Source of the DNA: Littorina saxatilis
Lineage: Eukaryota; Mollusca; Gastropoda; Littorinimorpha; Littorinidae
NCBI RefSeq assembly: GCF_037325665.1
Contig: NC_090246.1
Coordinates: forward strand, 38,935,786-38,999,785
Direction of reading: 5' to 3'
Length of the DNA: 64,000 nucleotides
Positions 35,201 through 43,953 of this stretch are shown here, one piece after another. The notes beneath the pieces were generated by a model. The model did no database searches. It was not told the DNA's origin and saw only the letters and a program-made list of their open reading frames with translations. The translations under genes and the position numbers were made by a program. The first letter of the stretch is position 1; the number at the start of each line of letters is the position of its first letter.

Positions 35201-38200
35201 ATGACCACAATCGGTGCAGAAATGAGATATAACGGGTTTTAACTGACAAAAGTTTGTTTTTCTTCTTAAAAGGTGTATATCTAAATTCAGTCAGGGTTTG
35301 TGGTCCTATCAAACAAACATCGTCAAAATCAAAGAAAAATATCAAACCTTAACTGTTTTTAACGGACAAAAGTTTACTTTTCTTCATCAAAAGTTTGAAT
35401 TGAAATTTAGTTAGGGACAACAGATCTACCTACAAAATTTCACTAAGATCGGTGAAAAAATGGGGTTTAACGGTTTTTCAAACTGCCAAAACTTTGGTTT
35501 TTGTCTTGAAAAGTATGTTATGATATTCAGTTAGAAACAACAGACCTACTAACCAAATTTCACAAAAATCGGCTTAAAAATTAGATTTAACGGACTTTTA
35601 ACTGCCAAAAATATTGCTTTTTTCTCTTGAAAAGTATGTGTTTCAGTTTAATTAAGAACAACGGACTACTATGCCAATTTTTGTGACAATCCAACTTTAA
35701 ATTACAAAATGTCACACTCTCCGTGCCAAGATTGAAGACGCCCACATATATATATCCAGTGATAAAAGGTTTAGAAATAAGTTTGCATAGTGGCATCTTT
35801 TCAGTTTGTAAGCTGCCAATCATAATTTGCTAATGAATGGCCAAAGAATTATTTCCACAAGTACGTACAAGTACAATTATTAGTTGTTTAATATATTGAT
35901 GTATATATATCTGATCTATAGAACATTGTGTTTTTCAACAGCAAGCCAGTCTTCGGAGTATGACTGGATCAGCAGTCTTCAAGTTTGAACCCATGGTGAT
36001 GCACATACAAGTCCGGACTCTTCAATTAGCTCAGCGCTTGGTAAGATGATGCAGTGATAGCTGCGTGTATTCTTGCAAGAGTTCTTGAGTGTGTGTGTAT
36101 GTGTGTGTGTGTGATATTGGTACTGGTAATGTAAACAGTGTCATATATTGTCCTATGAGGTTACCCTCATGGAAATTCGGGCTGCTTTCTCACTGGGGAA
36201 GGCGAGCTGCCGTATTTAGTATGGAGCTGCCCATTTTTTTCTTCCTGCATGCGTGTATTCATGTTACTAAGCCCTGATTCATTTCGTTGTGAACTTGGGA
36301 TCTTTATCGTGCCTATGCGTGTTCGAACACCGAGGAGAGTCTGCACAAAATTGACTGTGGGAAATAAATCCCTTGCCTAATGTGGTGGTCTAGCCTCTGA
36401 TGCGTTGTTTTTGCTTGAGACTTTGTGTAATCCTCAAACACAATAAGACCTTCCTGCTGACCAGGTCTTAAAGGTCCTTGTCTACATTTTTATACCGAAA
36501 TCGCCATTTGACCATTAAAATGCAGAGTCTATTATCTACAAATATCAACAATACACCCCCTTTCGATCAGGAAAGACGAAGCCAGTGTAGCCGTTTGAAA
36601 ATTCATTGTAGTATTCCAGCGTAGTACTCATAGTAGGATATCCTTATTTGGAAAATGCCAAGCGCAAAACTCCTCTCAAATCCCGTGCATTTCGTGCGTT
36701 TAAAAAAAAAGCGTGGACAGCGCTCCAGTGTCAAACTGTTGCTGCACTTGTTTGGGCGTGGCTATAAGCACAGTGACATGAATTTGATTCGTCAGTATTT
36801 TTAGGCAAAGCACATGTTCTCAGCAAACAGAAAACAAAATATAGGAAGCGTGAGTCACGCTACCCAAAAATAAAATCTTTTTTTACAAATAATTTTTTTT
36901 CTATAACTTTTTTCCCCATGGTTCATTCATCATTTGACATAATTTTGTATCGAAATCTATAAGATTATTGAAAAAAAGTAAAAATGTAGACGACCACCTT
37001 TAAATGATTACCTTTGTAAACAAGCAAATAAACCATGACATAATTTGAACTACACAGTCGGGATGGTGTTGGTCGTGTACATCCGATATGGATTTTGTGA
37101 CATAATTGTTTTTAATGGCATGTGTCATATATATGTACGATCCATACTTTGCAAAGAGGCGTAAAACGGTTTATTCTTATTGGGATGGCGTGGGTCATGT
37201 ACAACCCATATTTTTTATGTTGTGCTGGTGTGTGTGTGCGTGTGGTAAAGTGTCCCATCATTATGTGTAGCGAACATCTGAGATTGTTGTTGATAACGAT
37301 AGTCATTTGAATTGTGTACATGACTGTGTTGCATTTATTTAAAGTTTATTTGTTTTTAAATGTGTATTGTTGCTGTTATTAAGATTATTATATTTAAGAT
37401 TGATTTAAGGTGCTTATGTTGTTTATTGTTGCTGTTATTAAGATGATTATATTTAAGATTGTAAGGCGCTTAGAACTATTTTAGGATTTGCGCCCTTTAA
37501 ATAAATACCCTTATTATTATGTTGTATCCTTCTTTATAAAGTATGAGTCGCGCATGACCGGCATAATCCGGACTGTGTAGTCTAAAGCATAATTCAGTGA
37601 AGATTAAGAAAGCCACATCAGGTTGGATGTATAATAGTATTATATTTAGTCTGTATGGCTTATTGAACAATGAAATACACCAAAGTTTTGTTCTTGTTTT
37701 AAATTGTTAAATGTGAAACTGAGTTTTTCATTAATTTTAGCACGCAGCTGCTGTAGCCTCTGGGTTCAGGAATTCTGGCATCACAATTGGTGGGAAAGGA
37801 AAGATTATTGTGGTAAGTATGTGTAGTTTCTTCCCTAATTGTGAATTTGTTGTTTCTTTATATTTTTTCTTTTTTCTTTTAACATTTTGTCAAGATTTGA
37901 CTAATGTTTTAACATAGACTGAGAATCGAGATGAGGGTGGTGGTGAATGTATGTGTGTGTATAGCGATTCCAAGAAAACTATTGGATCTATTTTCATGAA
38001 ACTTTATATAGGCAAATTCTTCCAGCTCATAACCCCAGACACATTTTTTCTCAGTTTCGATAAATGTCTTTGATCATGTCATATCCGGCTTTTGGTGAAA
38101 ATTGAGGCGACACTGTCAAATTGATTGACATTTTTATCAAGCAGTCTTTGACTCGATCAGTCCGGACTATGGGATTGCATTTCAGGTTAGAAGTTTACAA

Positions 38201-40207
38201 TTTAATTCATTTGGTTGCTCAGTAAAGTTACCATTTAACCCTTACACTGGTGCAATCCCGTAACACATGTTACATAGCCACCGGTGAATTAACAGAGAGA
38301 AAAATAAAGAAAAACGGTCATATAGGTTTTTGCATCCATGGGAGGTAATCGGAACCGATCAAACAAACAAACTGAGCCAGTAGCGCGACATATGTCGTGA
38401 CAACCAGGTGACAGTACACGTAAAGTAGCGCAACATATGTCGCGACAACCAGCCTAAGGGTTAAAATCAAATTTTCACCAATAGATATGAAATTGATTGC
38501 ATTGTATTCCCTATCTTCTCCTGAATCCAAAAATATAATAGATATGTTATGTTGACTCTGTAAATGTGCTCAGAAATAAAGAAAATCGGTGTATGCATAC
38601 AGAGACTGAAGAGTAATCTACAATCTCTGATGCATATTTGATACTATGTTTGCATGCTTCTGCCTAGATGAGCGCAATCTGTTGTCTCTGTGCTGACTAA
38701 TCATTTACAGTGATGTTTGAGGCCGACAGATTGACTAAATATTTTGATATCGCGTCATGTTTTTTGTTTTGTTTTGTTGATTCTCTGTGTGTGTGCACGT
38801 ATACTGTGTGTGTGTGTTGTCTGTCTCAGTGTCATTCAGTTATTGGTTGGCCTTTTCTCTCTTCCAAACTGCACAACCTGATTGAATTCATTTCATTGGT
38901 CCTTTGGGTAAATTTGTGTTTCAGGCTGTTCGGAGCACACACTCCCTTGAAGCTCCTTTGTCTTGCGGTGGAGAGCTTTTGGTCACAGACGCTGTAAGTT
39001 TAAAGCAAAAACTAGTGATCATTAATGATTAATCCAAAACCAAAAATAAACTGCTAACATTCCAAAATTCAGAATCAATGTGTGTTTTTTTTGTGTGGTT
39101 ATAATAATGAAACGTTCCAATAACCAACAATTCTTGTGTTTTGATTTAGTGAAAGCTTTCTTTTAAGATCTTGCCTTATCAAATTTTCTGTTCATTATCT
39201 CCATAAATGTACTTCCATTTTGAGACTGAGCCCTCTTTAAGACCTGATTTAAAAATAAAAAGGTCTTAAATGGGGGTTTGACTGTACGTAATTGCCCATC
39301 AATGTTATTTGCATGTCACATAATTGTATATTGAGATGCTGCAGTCTACCTTATTTTAATCTTTTTTTCTCCCCTATGGGATAACTAGCCACTTTCATCG
39401 GTTGAAAACGACGTTAAACACCAAATAAAGAGAGAAAGAAAGCCACTTTCATTATCTCTCTCCCTCTCAATGTTCTATCTAGTCTGTTGGTTTTATATAG
39501 CGATTACTTCCCTTTGGTTATTTGATAGGTTTTATATAAGTTAAATTTTGCTCTCTACTCTTTTATAATCATTTTCCCCCTCATAGGATAGCTAGCCCCT
39601 TTCACTAACCCTATTTCCATGATCTATCAGCTACAAGCTTGTCGAATTTTGTTGCAGTACATCAGGCATCTGGCTCTCTGTGCAAACAAGAAGATGCTAG
39701 AAAACCTGGCAAGAATTGCAAGGTATGTGAAAAAAGCGGAATTTAAATTTTGAATTAGTTAATTTTGTTCTGGCAGAATGTGTCAGACACACTTTCTCTC
39801 GTTAACACTTTTTTCCCCATTTACAGTCACACACACACAAACACACACACACTGTACACACTCTCTCTCTCTTTACCTTTCCAGTAAAACTCTTTCAGAC
39901 AAACAGGTATAAACAGCAATACAACAAGAAAGCATTCTTAGCAGTTACCAAAATTTCATTTTATTGCAGGTTTTTTGACAACTTCAAGACTCTGGTTGAA
40001 AACCCATTGGAAAGAGACAGCAAGAAAAAAACAAATAAAAAAGATCGCAAGCAAGATCCTGCTCTGACAAAGCTACCGAGTGAAAGTGTAAAGACAGCTT
40101 CAGTGGACAGAAATATGGACTCCGGATTTTCAAGTGATCACAGCTCTGGGAAAGACAGTGGTGGAATGGAGGAATGTTTTGACAGCTTGTTATTTGAAGA
40201 AACATAA
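32292..40207 (+). CDS. TYW3: TYW3, wybutosine-synthesis methyltransferase
   Basis: TYW3 methylates N4 of the wybutosine precursor (yW-86 to yW-72) at G37 of tRNA-Phe in the cytoplasm. Seven coding exons join in phase: 32292-32477, 33884-33964, 35942-36040, 37741-37812, 38925-38993, 39658-39722 and 39970-40207, all bounded by GT-AG. They give 269 residues against 259 in human. Family blocks are SRKGSVD (25-31), TTSSCSGR (49-56), VFKFEPMVMHIQ in exon 3, FRNSGIT (131-137) and AVRSTH (147-152). The last exon adds a lysine- then serine-rich tail. The ATG at 32292 starts the usual N-terminus. An AATAAA overlaps the stop codon at 40207-40212, and an H1 element begins a few bases later. Introns carry several MITEs and retroposon pieces. 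Confidence 0.95.
32592..32655 (-). mobile_element. Retroposon 3' tail with ATTGT repeats
   Basis: On the minus strand, GAGATGAATAAAGATTTATTG leads into (TATTG)n. This is a LINE/SINE-like 3' end in TYW3 intron 1. Nothing of the body was recognised. Confidence 0.5.
32930..33015 (+). mobile_element. Retroposon 3' end with GAA tail
   Basis: The sequence GGGCGCACCAACCAGTGAAG continues to CCCTCAATGCAAAGAAGAAGAAG. The GAA-repeat tail suggests a SINE or LINE end. It faces, tail to tail, the CTT run at 33046-33068. Confidence 0.4.
33046..33463 (-). mobile_element. LINE C-terminal fragment
   Basis: The minus-strand frame 33463-33203 ends with SFFPRTISEWNKLPTLI and then SLESFHSRL, the standard C-terminus of CR1/RTE-like reverse transcriptase proteins (FFPRTI..WN.LP). 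The 3' UTR follows down to a (GAA)n tail at 33046-33068. The element is strongly 5'-truncated and lies in TYW3 intron 1. Confidence 0.7.
34000..35214. other. TYW3 intron 2, no recognised element
   Basis: AT-rich intron sequence. I see no coding exon between exon 2 and exon 3. Confidence 0.4.
35215..35705. repeat. Four diverged tandem copies, period about 120 bp
   Basis: Each unit has TTAACGG or TTAACTG with TTTTAAC and GCCAAAA or GACAAAA, then CTTGAAAAGTATG-like sequence and CAAATTTCACAAAAATCGG-like sequence. The anchors lie near 35228, 35349, 35466 and 35587. It is an old tandem array in TYW3 intron 2. Confidence 0.65.
36140..36400 (-). mobile_element. Diverged SINE of the SB type
   Basis: GGAAATTCGGGCTGCTTTCTC and GTGAACTTGGGATCTTTATC resemble the body of the SINE at 15048-15360. 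The tRNA-like head is decayed, with GTTCGAACAC as a possible B-box remnant near 36320. It lies in TYW3 intron 3. Confidence 0.45.
36472..36999. mobile_element. MITE with TTAA duplications, Kolobok-like
   Basis: The left end AGGTCCTTGTCTACATTTTT and the inverse right end (TAAAAATGTAGACGACCACCT) form terminal inverted repeats of about 21 bp. TTAA lies on both sides (36468-36471 and 37000-37003). AGG ends with TTAA fit Kolobok better than piggyBac. It is non-coding, 528 bp long, and in TYW3 intron 3. Confidence 0.7.
37049..37581. mobile_element. MITE with ACTACACAGTC ends, copy 1
   Basis: The inverted ends start ACTACACAGTCSGGAT and extend about 40 bp with GTGGGTC and GTAC words. A second copy is at 57697-57877. 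This copy is enlarged by a retroposon tail at about 37330-37522. If the ends are taken as CACAGTC, a TA flanks both sides, so a Tc1/mariner origin is possible. Confidence 0.7.
37330..37522 (+). mobile_element. LINE/SINE 3' tail inside a MITE
   Basis: GTAAGGCGCTTAGAACTATT, then GCGCCCTTTAAATAAATA and TTATTATTA is a typical retroposon tail. The segment TGTTGCTGTTATTAAGAT is duplicated just upstream with a period of about 60 bp. Confidence 0.6.
37881..38764 (-). mobile_element. H1 element split by a piggyBac-type MITE
   Basis: On the minus strand the 3' end is at 37881 (decayed TCAAATCTTGACAAAATG hairpin) and the 5' end near 38764 (ATGACGCGATATC, then AATATTTAGTCAA). The element is in TYW3 intron 4. 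A 222-bp MITE sits inside it at 38239-38460. The former TGACGTCA has decayed to TGATCATGTCA. The divergence indicates an old copy. Confidence 0.75.
38239..38460 (+). mobile_element. piggyBac-type MITE, copy 1
   Basis: It starts CCCTTACACTGG and ends CCAGCCTAAGGG, with TTAA at 38235-38238 and 38461-38464. A repeated inner word, GCGACATATGTCG, occurs twice about 50 bp apart as a subterminal palindrome. A near-identical inverse copy is at 59031-59255. TTAA duplication and CCC ends fit the piggyBac superfamily. It has no coding capacity. Confidence 0.85.
39145..39292. mobile_element. Mariner-type MITE, family Mar2, partial
   Basis: On the minus strand it starts TACAGTCAAACCCCCATTTA, then AGACC. 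The other end, TTTTAAGATCTTG, is eroded. It shares its middle part (TTCATGATCTC or TTCATTATCTC, then CTTCCATTTT) with the element at 58960-59334. It lies in TYW3 intron 5. Confidence 0.6.
39399..39440 (+). mobile_element. 42-bp retroposon stub with 12-bp target duplication
   Basis: Only a 3' end (CGGTTGAAAACGACGTTAAA, CACCAAATAAAG and a GAAA tail) lies between perfect copies of AGCCACTTTCAT at 39387-39398 and 39441-39452. The insert is an extreme 5' truncation of a LINE or SINE copy. It lies in TYW3 intron 5. Confidence 0.85.
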
Positions 40208-40212
40208 ATAAA

Positions 40213-41053
40213 AACAAGTCGCGTAAGGCGAAAATACAATATTTAGTCAAGTAGCTGCCATTTTTCAGCAAGACCGTATACTCGTAGCATCGTCAGTCCA
40301 CCGCTCATGGCAAAGGCAGTGAAATTGACAAGAAGAGCGGGGTAGTAGTTGCGCTAAGAAGGATAGCACGCTTTTCTGTACCTCTCTTTGTTTTAACTTT
40401 CTGAGCGTGTTTTTAATCCAAACATATCATATCTATATGTTTTTGGAATCAGGAACCGACAAGGAATAAGATGAAAGTGTTTTTAAATTGATTTGGACAA
40501 TTTAATTTTGATAATAATTTTTATATATTTAATTTTCAGAGCTTGTTTTTAATCCGAATATAACATATTTATATGTTTTTGGAATCAGCAAATGATGGAG
40601 AATAAGATAAACGTAAATTTGGATCGTTTTATAAATTTTTATTTTTTTTTACAATTTTCAGATTTTTAATGACCAAAGTCATTAATTAATTTTTAAGCCA
40701 CCAAGCTGAAATGCAATACCGAACCCCGGGCTTCGTCGAAGAGTACTTGACCAAAATTTCAACAAATTTGGTTGAAAAATGAGGGCGTGACAGTGCCGCC
40801 TCAACTTTCACGAAAAGCCGGATATGACGTCATCAAAGACATTTATCAAAAAAATGAAAAAAAACGTTCGGGGATTTCATACCCAGGAACTCTCATGTCA
40901 AATTTCATAAAGATCGGTCCAGTAGTTTAGTCTGAATCGCTCTACACACACACACACACGCACGCACGCACACACACACGCACATACACCACGACCCTCG
41001 TTTCGATTCCCCCTCGATGTTAAAATATTTAGTCAAAACTTGACTAAATATAA
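40213..41053 (+). mobile_element. H1 element directly after the TYW3 stop
   Basis: AACAAG begins at 40213, six bases after the stop codon, with the TCGC-GTAAG-GCGA hairpin and ATTTAGTCAAG. TGACGTCA is at 40825-40832 and a CA run at 40944-40985. The 3' hairpin TTTAGTCAAAACTTGACTAA ends near 41048. Any TYW3 3' UTR longer than a few bases would be made of this element. Confidence 0.85.
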
Positions 41054-41162
41054 AAATGAATCATTCATATTTTCATTGCCTTTTAGTCTGAAATCATTTG
41101 GACTCATCTCTTTTATATTCATTCATCATGCCCTCTTTTGACAAAATGAAAAAAGTATCATC

Positions 41163-41275
41163 CCAGGTACGGATATATATATCCGTACCCACTCATGCGG
41201 CTCTATCTGACCAGGTACAGATATATCTGTACCCACTCATGCGGCTCTATCTGACCAGGTACAGATATATTTGCT
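41163..41275. repeat. Tandem repeat of perfect palindromes
   Basis: Units of 44-48 bp carry CACTCATGCGGCTCTATCTG between palindromes. The first, at 41166-41189, is a 24-bp perfect palindrome from GGTACGGAT to ATCCGTACC. The second, at 41214-41233, is GGTACAGATATATCTGTACC. A third copy is incomplete. Confidence 0.85.
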
Positions 41276-42091
41276 CAGACACTGTTCGCTTCAGTCGCTT
41301 CCTGTAACGTCAATCTAACGCCTGCATTCCAGCGTGTTGAAACACAAATACGACAGCTGGTCTCGGCTAAAAAAAACCTTGGTCAACATAGGTGGGGTAG
41401 AAAAAAACAGTAAAAAGTAAAGTTGAAAAACTTTGTCTAAAACAGTAAAAATTATACTAATTAATAAAACAATTCTTATGCACAGAAAGTTGAGCCACCA
41501 TTCTGTATCTTAAGCAAATTCATCCTGAGATGCACACAAACCGAGATATGAAGGATCAAGACCATTTAATATACAAACACTTCTCAATCGCATGAGGGAT
41601 AGGGGGTCAAGGTCATACTGTATTAGCAAATGGTTGCAATTCTTTTTTAAGATGATAACAGACTTATAAATGTCCCATCGAAGACTATCACAGCAAGCAT
41701 GCAAACATGTATTCTTTGCATGGCACACTGCAGACTTAAAAGACATTTTGCTTTGACATGCGAAGTGGCTTTTAGGATTGCATAGCATCCTGCAATAACC
41801 AAAGCTGAAGTGTCCGCAATGCTGTCAAAAATGTCATAGCTAATTTTGATTTGTTGTACATCACAAGCAAACGGATTGTCGTATTGAAAAAAAAAAAAAA
41901 ATGTGTGTACCCTGATACAATCTGGTACATTCAGATTAAAAAAACAATGTAGTAAAATGAACCCGGGAAGTATATATATGTAACCTCATCTTTATTTACT
42001 CTAACACTAGGACCTGTGCGACTCATTGTACAGCCCATTTACCTTCACCAGAACTGAAGGCCATATTTTCAATCAATCACAGACTGCATAA
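41276..42091. other. Region between the convergent genes TYW3 and ADPRM
   Basis: No gene seen. A minus-strand AATAAA near 41990 could serve ADPRM. Confidence 0.4.
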
Positions 42092-43948
42092 TCAAACATG
42101 AATTTCCTCATCATTAGCAAAGTATTTGAGCGGCAGCGAGACACTAGGCACCACCCCAGCACCCTCTATTTCCAAAGTATGATCACACAGAAACGCTATT
42201 GCGTAGGCATCGGAATCTGGTGGCGTCTCTATCACTCCATTCAGCACAAGATGGTGAATTCCTGCAGAGTCGACACTGTGAGATCCATCGTGATCATGCC
42301 CCGCCAAACACCCGATCACGCAGCCATGGGAGTGAAGAATTTTCTGTACGTCTGTGTAGTTCCATACAAGACACGTTCCAGTGTTTACTGCCTCACTCAG
42401 TACTGGGTTCAACTGCACATGGCCTGTTGCAGAAGAATAAGATTTCAGTTTACCGGGGTAATAGTTTAAATGCTGCATTCATGCTGTGTTTTGTTAACTA
42501 AATAACAAGTAGAATTTTTTTATTTTTATGTTCAGACCTGCTTCATAGGTAAAAAATAACACCAATACTCACTTATTTTTTCCCAAATCTTAATTTCCAC
42601 TTGGATGTGTCTTCAAAAGCATTGAAAATATCAAATATTAATGTGAAGCTGAATTCCCACCTGAATGCGAACTTGCGTTTCAGGTGGTTAAAGCATGTGA
42701 CAACTCATCAAGTTTGCTTCATTACAGGGTACACAGATCAAACTCTCGCTTTAAAACATCATCAATAATTGCTGTCTATCACATTTGTTTTGTTCACCAT
42801 TTTCACTAGATGTTTTTAACATTATGCCCCTGGTTTTTGCCAATTGTTAGGCTTGTTGCATGTCATTGTCACCATTAGCAAAGAATGCCTGACATGCATG
42901 AGGGTTGGTACACTCCTCAGAACAAAGAAGAGGAAACCCTCCTCCCCAAGGAGGTCCAGGGTCATGCTAGTTTTGCTATGTAGTGAAGAAGCTAAAACAT
43001 TTCATCATATCAAGCAAGATTTTTCAGTCTGCACAATTTCACTCTCAAACCTCAGGGAGCATCAAATACATGCATGTACCAAATACAATTCTGGAGGGTT
43101 TGAGAATTCAAATGGAGGTCGTTTGAGAATAAGATTGTTCGATTATCTTGGACACGAAAAAAACAGATTGCTCCTGCAGAGTAGGAAATTTGTATCTGCA
43201 AAAAAATGTGGATCCGCGGAAAAGACCCACCGTTGATGCATGAATGTGAAATATTTCACTCACCACATAAGAGAACATTTTGCCTTTTGGAGTCTGCGTC
43301 CGTCAGCTGTGCATTGAGCCAGCCCAGCTGCTCTTTTCCCAGGCCACCATTGTAGGCCGCAAAACGCCTGGCATCTCCCTGCACACCTACGGAAGAGTTC
43401 TTCTCCTCATTGGGGTTGTTCTGATGCAGAATCTCTACTGCTTCCAGGTAGTGAGGGTGCTTAGGAGAGTCGCCGAAGCCTAACACTCCAACATCGTAAG
43501 TATCCAAAACGACAAGCTTTAGGCGAGGGTGTACCACCGCTGAGTAGTAGAAAGCGCCCTCCACTGACTGAGCACCTCGCAGCCTGCTGGTGTTGAGTTC
43601 TGACAAGTAGCACTCTTTCCGTGTCATGTTGTACAGATCGTGGTTGCCAATCATGTGATGTGTTGAACACGGCAATTCTCTGAATGGGGCAAGTGCTGTT
43701 TCCAGAGCTACTGCTACAGCCTTCTCTCCATTTTTGCGTCTGTTCATACCATCAATGAGGTCACCCAGCTGAAGTACGAACGCTAGGCTGTACGGCAAGT
43801 TCTTCCATTTAGAGATGGTTTTCTTCAGTGACTGGAGAGCAGCTCTGTAATAGCGTCGCCTTGTCTGGTTGTAGTTTGTACCATCATCCACATCAGCGTA
43901 CTGTACATCCGCTATCAGTCCAAACGCCAGATGATGCTGGTTTTGCAT
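42092..43948 (-). CDS. ADPRM: ADPRM, Mn-dependent ADP-ribose/CDP-alcohol diphosphatase
   Basis: This cytosolic metallophosphoesterase hydrolyses ADP-ribose and CDP-alcohols. Exon A is 43948-43264 and exon B 42472-42092, giving about 354 residues against 342 in human. Metal-binding motifs are intact: ADVQ (D14, Q16), GDLID (62-66), GNHD (101-104), the histidine of HLNYYP that opens exon B, and GHDHDG (about 286-291). The ATG at 43948 follows an acceptor (CCCCAG) by five bases, so a 5' exon lies upstream. One oddity: the canonical donor (G then GTGAGT) leaves phase 1, while exon B reads in phase 0. One extra G at the donor, in the allele or the assembly, would explain it. Confidence 0.93.
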
Positions 43949-43953
43949 GTTTT

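Noticed and set aside
42844-43236. 130-codon plus-strand frame opposite ADPRM intron
   Set aside because: It lies in the intron of a confirmed minus-strand gene and shows no domain.
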